DNA of 13,256 bases, from the NCBI GenBank assembly GCA_050178915.1, contig JBFXFO010000116.1, forward strand, positions 1 to 13,256, read 5' to 3'. The notes beneath the pieces were generated by a model. The model had not been told where the DNA came from, did no database searches, and was given only the letters and a program-made list of their open reading frames with translations. Both the position numbers and the translations under genes were made by a program. The stretch comes from JBFXAF01 sp050178915 (GTDB taxonomy: Bacteria > Pseudomonadota > Alphaproteobacteria > Rhizobiales > Rhizobiaceae). This document shows, one piece after another, positions 1-5,888 of the stretch; position 1 is the first letter of the stretch; every line of letters begins with the position of its first letter.

Positions 1-66
1 GCGCAGTGGCCTGACTAACATGCGCGCCGGGGCCGGGCAATCGCCAACGCCGGTCGTGGCGGCGCA

Positions 67-378
67 CTATTCGGCGATGTCGACAAACACCGTCAGGTCG
101 AGCGTCGCGTAGGAATACTGCTCGCGATTGATCTCGTAGCGGGCGGCCGGCTTGCCGTCGAACGTGCCGACGGTCCATTGCCCCTGCCGCGAGGCCTCGA
201 CGAAAACGATCTTCTTCTTGCCGATCTGGATGACGGTGCCCTGATCGCCGTACTCGACCGTGCATTCGCCGTCGAGCGACTGCTCGGGCGAGGTGCTGTA
301 GAATTGGCACTCGATTGCCAGCGCGGGCGTTGCGAATGCCGCAAGTGCGGCGGCGGCGAGTACCGACTTCGTGCGCAT
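67..378 (-). CDS. Small exported protein of unknown function
   Basis: Encodes 103 residues. The N-terminus is a classic Sec signal peptide (MRTKS, then an Ala/Leu-rich core, with likely cleavage after ALA at residue 21), so the mature protein of about 82 residues should be periplasmic or secreted. The mature part has only two cysteines (C24 and C39), which could form a disulfide, and a beta-rich pattern (TVIQIGKKKIVFVE, then QGQWTVGTF). I do not recognise a family. The ATG at 378 is preferred because a GAGG lies seven bases upstream; an in-frame ATG at 405 would add nine residues in front of the signal peptide and has no clear ribosome binding site. The frame stays open to 681, but that part runs antisense through the GFA gene and is not coding. 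The gene is transcribed divergently from the GFA gene across a gap of about 180 bases. The exported, hypothetical status is clear; the function is unknown. Confidence 0.8.
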   Translation of the reverse strand: MRTKSVLAAAALAAFATPALAIECQFYSTSPEQSLDGECTVEYGDQGTVIQIGKKKIVFVEASRQGQWTVGTFDGKPAARYEINREQYSYATLDLTVFVDIAE

Positions 379-558
379 GCTCGACCTCGTTGTCTCCGAC
401 GACATGGCTAGCGCCTCGCCACGCGCCCGGCAATGCGCTTCGTTCAGGCAGCCCGCCCTGCGGCAGCCGTCGACGAAATGCGCAAGCTGCGATGAGGCAT
501 GGCGGTGAAACCCCGCTTCGTCGTAGCCTCGGCTTGAAACGGTCTGGAGGTTGCGGCG

Positions 559-951
559 ATGGAACAGTTCGAGGGCGGTTGCCTCTGCGGCGACATCCGG
601 TTCGTCGCGCAGGACCGGCCGTACCGCGTCGGCATCTGCCACTGCCTCGACTGCCGCAAGCATCACGGCGCACTCTTCCACGCCTCGGCGATCTTCCCGC
701 AGGAGGCAGTGACCGTGACCGGCGAGCCGCAGGGCTATGCCGGGCGGTTCTTCTGCCCGCGCTGCGGCTCGTCGGTGTTCGCGCGCAGCGGCGACGAGGT
801 CGAGGTGAACATCGGATCGCTGGACGACACCGACCGGCTGCGGCCGACATACGAACTGTGGGCCGTGCGACGGGAAACATGGCTGCCCCGCCTTCCGCTC
901 AGCCGCAGCTACGAGCGCGACCGCAGTGCAGGAGGGCGGTTCGAGGACTAG
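559..951 (+). CDS. GFA (glutathione-dependent formaldehyde-activating)/CENP-V family zinc protein
   Basis: Encodes 130 residues with the cysteine layout of the GFA fold: C8 and C10 in GGCLCG, C27, C29 and C32 in ICHCLDCRK, and C66 and C69 in FCPRCGSS. In structurally known members these ligate structural and active-site zinc. The founding member, Gfa of Paracoccus, was linked to formation of S-hydroxymethylglutathione from formaldehyde and glutathione, but most of the many paralogues have no known substrate, so the enzyme name should not be taken as a function here. It has no signal peptide or membrane segment and is probably cytosolic. The ATG at 559 has GGAGG at 546-550. Its TAG stop overlaps the stop of the convergent DUF1801 gene within a shared CTAG. 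The family call is firm; the activity is open. Confidence 0.9.
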   Translation: MEQFEGGCLCGDIRFVAQDRPYRVGICHCLDCRKHHGALFHASAIFPQEAVTVTGEPQGYAGRFFCPRCGSSVFARSGDEVEVNIGSLDDTDRLRPTYELWAVRRETWLPRLPLSRSYERDRSAGGRFED

Positions 952-1370
952 CCCTTCTTCCTCGCAGGCTTTGCGGCGTTGAGAGCGACCGCCGCGCGCA
1001 CCAGCGCCTTCAGCGCCTCGCCGTCGATCGCCTCGCCTTCGTGGATGTCGATGGCGCGGCGCGCATTGCCGTCGAGGCTGGCGTTGAAAAGCTTCTTCGG
1101 GTCGGACAGCGAAGCGCCCTTGGCGAAGGTGAGCTTCACCGCCGCTTTGTAGGTCTCGCCGGTGCAGATGATGCTGTCATGCTCCCACACCGGCACGCCG
1201 CGCCATTTCCATTCCTCCACGACGTCCGGGTCGGCGGCATGGATCAGCCGGCGCACCTGCGCCAGCGTCTCGCCGCGCCAGTCGCCGAGTTCCCTGATCC
1301 TGCCGTCGATGAGATCGGCCGGCGACGCGGTCGCCTTCGCCTTCGTCGCCGCGCTGATGCTCTGCTTCAA
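948..1370 (-). CDS. DUF1801 domain protein (second of a tandem pair)
   Basis: Encodes 140 residues. The DUF1801 core includes WRGETLAQVRRLIHAADPDVVEEWKWRGVPVW (in part), AVKLTFAKGASL and a terminal RRAIDIHEGE segment. The family contains the frataxin-like Bacillus protein YdhG/Fra, so an iron-handling role is possible, but most members are uncharacterised. The start is a TTG at 1370: GGAGG lies at 1376-1380 with five bases of spacing, ten bases after the stop of the upstream DUF1801 gene. A longer in-frame reading from 1457 would run into that upstream gene and gives an Arg/Ser-rich, unlikely N-terminus. The tail is basic (AKPARKKG). The gene probably shares a transcript with 1381-1836. The family call is good, the function unknown. 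Confidence 0.85.
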   Translation of the reverse strand: MKQSISAATKAKATASPADLIDGRIRELGDWRGETLAQVRRLIHAADPDVVEEWKWRGVPVWEHDSIICTGETYKAAVKLTFAKGASLSDPKKLFNASLDGNARRAIDIHEGEAIDGEALKALVRAAVALNAAKPARKKG

Positions 1371-1380
1371 GAAAGCCTCC

Positions 1381-1836
1381 TCACATCTTCTCGCCGGGCA
1401 GCTTCGACGCCTGCCTGACCCACGCGGAAAACTGTTTCTCGTCGAACTCGCCTTCATGGATGTCGAGATAGCGCACGTTCTTCTGCTTCGACGTTCCGGG
1501 CGGCAGCGGCGTCAGCGACGCGCCCTGGAAGAACGCCACCTTCACGTAGCGGTCGAAACAGTGAAAGCTGAGGAACCAGAGATCGTCTTCCATGCCGTAG
1601 AAAGGCGAGTTCCACTTCACCGCCTTGCGCACCTTCGGGACCGCGCTCTCGATCAGCACGTCGAGCCGGTGGCCGAGACTGCTCTTCCAGCCCGGCATGG
1701 CCGCGATGTAGGCCTGCACCGGCTCATCGCCGTAGCCCTTGGCGATCTGCGGATTGCCGCCGGAAAGCAGCACCACCGCGCCCGGCTTCGCCGCCTTCGG
1801 TTTCGGGCTCTTCGCGGGGGCGGGCTTGGCTTTCAT
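1381..1836 (-). CDS. DUF1801 domain protein (first of a tandem pair)
   Basis: Encodes 151 residues. The N-terminus to about residue 20 is a Lys/Pro/Ala-rich, probably disordered segment. The DUF1801 core runs from about residue 38 (VQAYIAAMPGWK), through KAVKWNSPFYGMEDDLWFLSF (in part) and KVAFFQGASL, to KNVRYLDIHEGEFDEKQ near the end. The shared Lys-x-x-Phe-x-x-Gly-x-Ser-Leu and Asp-Ile-His-Glu-Gly-Glu motifs show that it is a paralogue of the next gene. The ATG at 1836 is chosen because the upstream extension (to 1890) is not family-like; the ribosome binding site is weak. It lies 54 bases after the TetR remnant on the same strand and ten bases before the TTG of its partner. There is no signal peptide. 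The biochemical role is unknown; a YdhG/Fra-like iron role is only an analogy. Confidence 0.85.
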   Translation of the reverse strand: MKAKPAPAKSPKPKAAKPGAVVLLSGGNPQIAKGYGDEPVQAYIAAMPGWKSSLGHRLDVLIESAVPKVRKAVKWNSPFYGMEDDLWFLSFHCFDRYVKVAFFQGASLTPLPPGTSKQKNVRYLDIHEGEFDEKQFSAWVRQASKLPGEKM

Positions 1837-1890
1837 CCATCGGTCCCGGTTGTGGGCAGGAACGCTACAGCCTGCCCCTTGCTGCGGCAA

Positions 1891-2389
1891 TCACGCGGCC
1901 GTTGACGTCTTGCGCCCGCGCCTCGGCAGTTCCGGCTCGACCAGCCGCTGCGTGAGCAACTGGATCGCCGAGGCGAGGTCGGCCTGCGAGTGCGTCTTGC
2001 GCGCCAGCCCGTAGGTAGCGCCGACCAGCAGCTCGACCAGCGCCTCCGGCTCTTTCACGCCGGCCTTCGCGAGTGCTGCGGCGATGCTGCCCCGGATGGC
2101 CGCGTCGATCGCCGCGAATTCCGTTGCGCCGGTGCGGTCATGCTCGGAGTAGAGTTCTTCGGCATGCGGTGAGCCTTCCAGCAGCCGGGCGATGACGCCG
2201 TACTTCGCGGCAAGCGCCTCGGCGATGCGGCTGATCACGTCGCCCGGCCCGGCCAGCGCCGCATCGACAGCGTGACGCAGATCGCCGGCGAGGGTCTGCA
2301 CCAGCGCCGCGAACACCGCCTCCTTGTCGGGGAAATAGCCATAGAGCGTCGGCTTGGCGATCTGCGCCGCGCGCGGCAATCTCGGCGAA
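1891..2389 (-). pseudogene. TetR-family regulator, N-terminally truncated and frameshifted
   Basis: The frame running to the TGA at 1891 reads as a TetR regulator from the recognition helix onward (QIAKPTLYGYFPDKEAVF), followed by an all-helical ligand/dimerisation domain and a basic tail (PRRGRK). Upstream of the recognition helix the same frame stays open to 2466 but reads as a Met/Ser-rich string unlike any TetR start. Shifting by one base near 2368 restores the expected helix-2 sequence FAEIAAR immediately before AQIAKPTLY, which points to one extra base in the GC run 2365-2377. Beyond about 2390 no TetR sequence is found in any frame: roughly the first 35-40 residues (helix 1 and most of helix 2) are absent. 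The gene therefore looks inactivated, and any product would lack a working DNA-binding domain. An assembly error could explain the single-base shift but not the missing 5' end. Confidence 0.75.
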
Positions 2390-2512
2390 CTCGACGTGGT
2401 AAAGACGTTCGACTCGACGCCGACGACCGCGCTCATCGGCCGTCCGCTCATCGACATCCGCGACATGCTCCTCGAGACTGGCCGTACGCTGCTGGCGCAG
2501 AAGCTCGTCTGA
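2390..2512 (+). pseudogene. Relic: 3' end of an unidentified gene
   Basis: On the + strand a frame ending at the TGA 2510-2512 reads as a plausible protein C-terminus of about 40 residues (LDVVKTFDST, then LIGRPLIDIRDM and LLETGRTLLAQKLV). Base composition by codon position fits coding in this frame: about 65% GC at position 1, 40% at position 2 and near 87% at position 3. The minus-strand reading swaps positions 1 and 2 and is atypical. I cannot name the family. There is no start or ribosome binding site: the left end abuts the broken TetR gene at about 2390, and the right end stops two bases before the convergent msrA stop. I infer that it is the tail of a gene left by a deletion or rearrangement that also removed the TetR 5' end. 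Confidence 0.5.
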
Positions 2513-2514
2513 CC

Positions 2515-3237
2515 TCAGTTCGAGGAGGCGGCTTCCGACACCAGCGTCGGGTCGTCGCGGTACAGCTTCGGGAACAGCCGCTTCAGATTCTCGATCTTCG
2601 GCAGATCGTTGTAGACGATGTAGGGCTGGTCGGGGTGCAGCGTCAGGTAGTCCTGATGATAGTCCTCGGCCGGGTAGAATGTATGCCCCGGCTCGATCGT
2701 CGTGGCGATTGGCTGGCGGAACAGTTTCGCGCCGTCCAGAGTGGCGATGTAGCTCTTCGCCGCTTCCGCCTGCGCGGCGTCCTGCGGGAAGATGGCGGTG
2801 CGGTACTGGCTTCCCCAGTCCGGTCCCTGATGCCCGACTTCGGTCGGATCGTGCGCGGCCGAGAAGAACACCTGCATCAGCTTGCCGTAGCTGACCTTGC
2901 CCGGATCGTAGGTCACCCTGACGGCTTCCGCATGCCCGGTCTCGCCCGAGCCGACGCGCTTGTAGTGCGCGTCCTCGGCCGCGCCGCCGGCATAGCCGGA
3001 GACCGCGTTCGTCACGCCCTCGACATGCTGGAACACGCCCTGCACGCCCCAGAAGCAGCCGCCGGCGAAGACCGCCGTCGCGCTCGCGTCGGCCGCCGCG
3101 GTTACTGCCGGCGCAGGAATGGCGATGCCCTCCTGCGCCGGCGCAGGCATGGCAGCCAGGAAGCCGGCCATGCCCAGTCCCGCCGCGAGGAAGGGAGCCG
3201 TACGGCGGGATAGGGATTTCAGCGAATGACGTGGCAT
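2515..3237 (-). CDS. msrA: Peptide-methionine (S)-S-oxide reductase MsrA, exported
   Basis: Encodes 240 residues. MsrA reduces the S-epimer of methionine sulfoxide in proteins. The catalytic motif GGCFWG has the nucleophile at C61, followed by the family motifs SGYAGG, GHAEAVRVTYDP, HDPTEVGHQGPDWGSQYR and PAEDYHQDY. Residues 1-34 form a signal peptide with a twin arginine (SRRTAPFL) and an APA/Q cleavage site, so the enzyme should act in the periplasm; Tat or Sec export cannot be settled by eye. C61 is the only cysteine, so the usual C-terminal resolving cysteines are missing. The ATG at 3237 has an AGGGAGG ribosome binding site. It is the second gene of an msrB-msrA operon with a 16-base gap. 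Family and start are secure. Confidence 0.95.
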   Translation of the reverse strand: MPRHSLKSLSRRTAPFLAAGLGMAGFLAAMPAPAQEGIAIPAPAVTAAADASATAVFAGGCFWGVQGVFQHVEGVTNAVSGYAGGAAEDAHYKRVGSGETGHAEAVRVTYDPGKVSYGKLMQVFFSAAHDPTEVGHQGPDWGSQYRTAIFPQDAAQAEAAKSYIATLDGAKLFRQPIATTIEPGHTFYPAEDYHQDYLTLHPDQPYIVYNDLPKIENLKRLFPKLYRDDPTLVSEAASSN

Positions 3238-3253
3238 GCGGTCGTCCTCCCTG

Positions 3254-3739
3254 TCAGGCTGCCGCCGGCTTGAAGGTCAGGGCGACGCCGTTCATGCAGT
3301 AGCGCAGGCCGGTCGGCTGCGGGCCGTCGTCGAACACATGCCCCAAATGGCCGCCGCAGCGGCGGCAGTGCACCTCGGTGCGCATCATGAAGAGCGAGTT
3401 GTCCTCTTCGCTGGCGACCGCGTTGTCGAGCGGCTGCCAGAAGCTCGGCCAGCCGGTGCCGCTGTCGTATTTCGTATCGGAGGCGAACAGGTCGAGGTCG
3501 CAGCCGGCGCAGGCGAAGGTGCCCTTGCGGTGCTCGTCGAGCAGCGGGCTGGTGAACGGCCGTTCGGTGCCGGCCTGCCGCAGCACGTCGTACTGCTCGG
3601 GCGTCAGCCGCTTCTGCCACTCGTCATCGGAGAGGGTAACCTCGAAATCCTGGGCGGCGACGGCGCGTCCGCCGCGCGAGCCGGCCATCGCAACTGCGGC
3701 GACGCCGGCAAGCAGAAGAAACATCCTGCGATGCAGCAC
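3254..3739 (-). CDS. msrB: Peptide-methionine (R)-S-oxide reductase MsrB, exported
   Basis: Encodes 161 residues. MsrB reduces the R-epimer of methionine sulfoxide in proteins, complementing the MsrA made from the next gene. Two CxxC pairs (C77/C80 in FACAGC and C125/C128 in HCRRCGG) form the structural zinc site. KYDSGTGWPSFW and GGHLGHVFDDGP are family motifs, and C148 in GLRYCMN is the catalytic cysteine. T95 in SGTGW occupies the place where two-cysteine enzymes carry the resolving cysteine, so this is a one-Cys form. The N-terminus (HRRMFLLLAGVAAVAMAG) is a twin-arginine-type signal peptide, implying periplasmic action. The start is GTG at 3739, with GGAG seven bases upstream; the in-frame ATG five codons later would delete the arginine pair. 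It is first in the operon, so its promoter should lie in 3740-3836. Confidence 0.95.
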   Translation of the reverse strand: MLHRRMFLLLAGVAAVAMAGSRGGRAVAAQDFEVTLSDDEWQKRLTPEQYDVLRQAGTERPFTSPLLDEHRKGTFACAGCDLDLFASDTKYDSGTGWPSFWQPLDNAVASEEDNSLFMMRTEVHCRRCGGHLGHVFDDGPQPTGLRYCMNGVALTFKPAAA

Positions 3740-3836
3740 GGGAAAGCTCCGTTCGTTCGTACCTGCCGTGAGCTACGAGCGGAGCGGCCGCTTTGTTACG
3801 CCGCACCCGCGCCATTCACGCGCATTTGAACGACGG

Positions 3837-4916
3837 TCAGTCGAGCCTCTTCCTGGCCCAGGCAGCCAGCCCGCTGTCGCGCAGCGTCGCGACGTTGGCG
3901 ATACCCTCGCGTTCGAGCCGGCGTTCGAGCCCTCGCACGATGCGTCCCGGCATCGATGGGCCGGCATAGATCATGCCGGTGTAGAGCTGCACCAGGTCGG
4001 CCCCGGCGCGGATCTTCTCCAGCGCGGTCTCGGCCGAATCCACCCCGCCGACGCCGATCATCGCGACTGTCGGCCCGAGCCGCTGGCGCATCTTGGCGAG
4101 CACGATGGTCGACCGCTCGAACAGCGGCCGCCCGGAGAGGCCGCCGGTCTCGGCCGCATGGGTGCGGCTGGCGAGCGCCGGGCGGGAGATCGTCGTGTTG
4201 GAGACGATGACGCCGTCGACGCCGGTGTCGGCGACGACACCGGCGATGTCGTCCAGCTCGACCTCGTCGAGGTCGGGCGCGATCTTCACGAAGATCGGCG
4301 GGTTCGCGCCGGCCTGCGCGCGCGCGGCGAGAACGCGGCGCACCAGTTCTTCCAGCGCGGCGCGGTTCTGCATCGTGCGCAGGCCGGGCGTGTTCGGCGA
4401 CGAGATGTTGACGGTGAGGTATGAGGCGAGCGCCGCGAAGCGCCGCACGCCGGCCTCGTAGTCGGCCATGCGATCGGCGGCATCCTTGTTGGCGCCGATA
4501 TTGACGCCGACGATGCCGGCGCGGCCGGCCCGCGCCGTCATGCGGCGGTGGCAGGCATCATAGCCTTCATTGTTGAAGCCGAGCCGGTTGATCACGGCGC
4601 CGTCGGACGTCAGCCGGAAGATGCGCGGGCGCGGGTTGCCCGGCTGCGGCAGCGGCGTGACGGTGCCGACCTCGGCGAAGCCGAAGCCAAGCCGCAGCAG
4701 CGCGTCCGGCACCTCGCCATTCTTGTCGTAGCCGGCGGCCATGCCGAGCGGGTTGGGAAAGTTCAGCCCGGCGACGGTCACCGCCAGCCGGTCGGAGCGC
4801 GGCGCGCCGAAGGGCGTCGGCAGGCCTGTCTTGAGCGCGGCGATCGAAAGCCCGTGCGCGGTTTCCGGATCGAACGTGAAGAGCGCCTGCCGCCCGATCC
4901 ATTCGAGCGTCCGCAT
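3837..4916 (-). CDS. pyrD: Dihydroorotate dehydrogenase (quinone), class 2
   Basis: Encodes 359 residues, normal for class 2 PyrD. It oxidises dihydroorotate to orotate, the fourth step of pyrimidine synthesis, using FMN and passing electrons to membrane quinone. The N-terminal helices (RTLEWIGRQALFTFDPETAH) form the membrane-associated quinone channel. The barrel motifs follow: NPLGMAAGYDKNGE (about 55-68), EVGTVTPLPQPGNPRPR (82-98), VINRLGFNN (108-116), NISSPNTPGLR (170-180, with S173 the expected catalytic base), VKIAPDL, VSNTTISR, GGLSGRPL and, near the C-terminus, GVGG and LYTGMIYAGP for FMN phosphate. Two consecutive ATGs exist: 4919, overlapping the upstream TGA as ATGA, and 4916. GGAG at 4922-4925 is two bases from the first and five from the second, so 4916 is preferred. 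Translation is probably coupled to the DUF952 gene. Confidence 0.95.
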   Translation of the reverse strand: MRTLEWIGRQALFTFDPETAHGLSIAALKTGLPTPFGAPRSDRLAVTVAGLNFPNPLGMAAGYDKNGEVPDALLRLGFGFAEVGTVTPLPQPGNPRPRIFRLTSDGAVINRLGFNNEGYDACHRRMTARAGRAGIVGVNIGANKDAADRMADYEAGVRRFAALASYLTVNISSPNTPGLRTMQNRAALEELVRRVLAARAQAGANPPIFVKIAPDLDEVELDDIAGVVADTGVDGVIVSNTTISRPALASRTHAAETGGLSGRPLFERSTIVLAKMRQRLGPTVAMIGVGGVDSAETALEKIRAGADLVQLYTGMIYAGPSMPGRIVRGLERRLEREGIANVATLRDSGLAAWARKRLD

Positions 4917-5260
4917 CATGGCTCCATCGCGGGGAAGACGTGGCCGTCCGCGCCGAGCGGCAGCGGCTTGACCCAACGCACGGCATCGAGGGAGAGCGGC
5001 GCGTAGAGATGCGGGAAGAGGGCGCCGCCGCGCGAAACCTCGTATTTCAGCGCGTCGCCGAGCCTGCCCGCATCCACCGCGACCAGCAGCAGGCCGGCCT
5101 GGCCCGCAAAGTGCTTCGCGGCCGTCTCCTTCGCCTGCTCGGCCGTCGAGAGATGGATGTAGCCGTCGGTCAGGTCGATCGAGGCGCCGTCGAAGCGTCC
5201 GGCAGCCTCCGCCTCGCGCCACAGCGTCTCGGGGCAGATCTTGTAGATGGTCGCGCTCAT
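4916..5260 (-). CDS. DUF952 family protein
   Basis: Encodes 114 residues that match DUF952: an N-terminal IYKICPETLWREAE, the conserved DGYIHLSTAEQ segment (about 32-43), and a later RGGALFPHLYAPL block (about 77-89) ending in a short Pro-rich tail. There are no signal peptide or membrane segments. The fold family is small and cytosolic and its function is unknown. Its stop overlaps the pyrD start, so the two genes are co-translated; from memory a DUF952-pyrD neighbourhood is common in Rhizobiales, which hints at, but does not show, a link to pyrimidine metabolism or simply shared expression. The ATG at 5260 lacks a strong ribosome binding site. It is divergent from the secreted coiled-coil gene across 112 bases. 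Confidence 0.9.
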   Translation of the reverse strand: MSATIYKICPETLWREAEAAGRFDGASIDLTDGYIHLSTAEQAKETAAKHFAGQAGLLLVAVDAGRLGDALKYEVSRGGALFPHLYAPLSLDAVRWVKPLPLGADGHVFPAMEP

Positions 5261-5284
5261 GCTGGCGCTATACGTCCGATGCGG

Positions 5285-5302
5285 CCGGCGCGAAAGCGCC
5301 GG
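5285..5302. other. GNRA-capped perfect hairpin in a divergent intergenic region
   Basis: CCGGCGC-GAAA-GCGCCGG forms a seven-pair stem with a GAAA tetraloop when transcribed from the + strand. It sits about 70 bases upstream of the start of the secreted coiled-coil gene and about 25 bases upstream of the divergent DUF952 start. No T-run follows on either strand (the + strand continues GGGAGGGTTTTC). It could be a 5' leader structure of the + gene, or a protein-binding palindrome. The structure is plain; the role is a guess. Confidence 0.4.
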
Positions 5303-5372
5303 GGAGGGTTTTCACCGCATTTCCGGCGCATTGTCGCCGCACCTTCCGGCCCTGCCTGTAAGGAGGATCACG

Positions 5373-5786
5373 ATGCACGCCAACACGCTCTTCGCGACGG
5401 TCGCGCTCTTCGCTGTCGCAGTGGCGGTCCCGGCAAAGGCCGAGGATGCGCAGCGCTACACGATCGAGAAGACCGACAAGGGTTACGTCCGCATGGATAC
5501 CCAGACCGGCGAGGTCTCGGTGTGCGAGGAAAGCGGCACGCAGCTCGTCTGCCGCGTCGCCGCCGACGAGCGCAAGGCGCTGCAGGAGGAGATCGACCGG
5601 CTCTACGGCAAGGTCGTTTCCATCGAGGAGCGGCTGGCCACGCTGGAGAAGTCGACCATCCTCAATCCGGGCGGCCTGCTGCCCAGCGACGAGGAGCTCG
5701 ACCGCTCGCTCGACACGATGGAAAAGCTGATGCGCCGCTTCATGACGATCATGAAGGATTCCGGCAAGGACGCGACCCGCATCTGA
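5373..5786 (+). CDS. Secreted coiled-coil protein of unknown function
   Basis: Encodes 137 residues. Residues 1-23 are a Sec signal peptide ending in PAKA, so the mature protein of about 114 residues is exported. It begins with a short beta-like domain (YTIEKTDKGYVRMDTQTGEVS) carrying C51 and C60, close enough for a small disulfide loop. A charged helix follows at about 65-93 with heptad-like hydrophobics (L70, I74, L77, V81, I84, L88, L91), consistent with a coiled coil that could drive oligomerisation. Then come a Gly/Pro linker (NPGGLLP) and an amphipathic C-terminal helix (LDTMEKLMRRFMTIMKD). The ATG at 5373 has a near-perfect AAGGAGG at 5360-5366, which rules out the longer in-frame start at 5247. 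I recognise no named family. It stands alone: DUF952 is divergent, and the downstream response regulator has its own translation signal after a GC hairpin. Confidence 0.85.
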   Translation: MHANTLFATVALFAVAVAVPAKAEDAQRYTIEKTDKGYVRMDTQTGEVSVCEESGTQLVCRVAADERKALQEEIDRLYGKVVSIEERLATLEKSTILNPGGLLPSDEELDRSLDTMEKLMRRFMTIMKDSGKDATRI

Positions 5787-5801
5787 GCTTGCCTGGCGAG
5801 A

Positions 5802-5833
5802 CGCCGCCGCCGGCTTGAATTGCCGGCGCGGCG
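5802..5833. terminator. GC-rich hairpin after the secreted coiled-coil gene, possible terminator
   Basis: The left arm 5802-5814 (CGCCGCCGCCGGC) and right arm 5822-5833 (GCCGGCGCGGCG) pair with one bulged base around a TTGAATT loop, starting 15 bases after the upstream stop. No T-tract follows, so a Rho-independent terminator of the usual kind is not shown; many high-GC alphaproteobacterial ends look like this. It may instead structure the leader of the response regulator mRNA, whose start is 56 bases further on. Confidence 0.4.
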
Positions 5834-5874
5834 CACGCATAACTCCGCCATGGTGTGCAAAAGGGAGCGGCCGA

Positions 5875-5882
5875 GGGGAGGG
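5875..5882 (+). promoter_or_regulatory. Ribosome binding site deciding the TTG start of the response regulator
   Basis: GGGGAGGG lies six bases before the TTG at 5889. The alternative ATG at 5850 has no Shine-Dalgarno sequence and would add 13 basic residues in front of the receiver domain, so the TTG is preferred. Confidence 0.7.
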
Positions 5883-5888
5883 ATCGAT

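Noticed and set aside
42..61. Weak hairpin CGCCA/TGGCG after the first gene, as a terminator
   Set aside because: Only five pairs, no T-run, and such stems are common by chance at this GC content.
315..1418. 367-codon open frame on the + strand
   Set aside because: It runs over the GFA gene in another frame and antisense to DUF1801, with Arg-rich composition and no ribosome binding site.
2375..2520. Insertion sequence at the TetR break
   Set aside because: No terminal inverted repeats, target duplication or transposase motifs are visible; the short fragment looks like a gene tail left by deletion or recombination.
2272..3213. 313-codon open frame on the + strand
   Set aside because: It is antisense to the TetR remnant and msrA, Arg/Asp/Gly-rich, with no family features.
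3740..3836. Palindrome AGCGGCCGCT (3783-3792) upstream of msrB as an operator
   Set aside because: It is a ten-base GC palindrome of a kind expected by chance, and no convincing promoter hexamers could be placed around it.
3837..5222. Longer pyrD reading frame with about 100 extra N-terminal residues
   Set aside because: The extension is the DUF952 gene read out of frame; the family start MRTLEW has a ribosome binding site at 4922-4925.
5820..5888. Upstream starts (TTG 5820, ATG 5850) for the response regulator
   Set aside because: Neither has a Shine-Dalgarno sequence, the first lies within a hairpin, and the added residues precede the normal receiver start.
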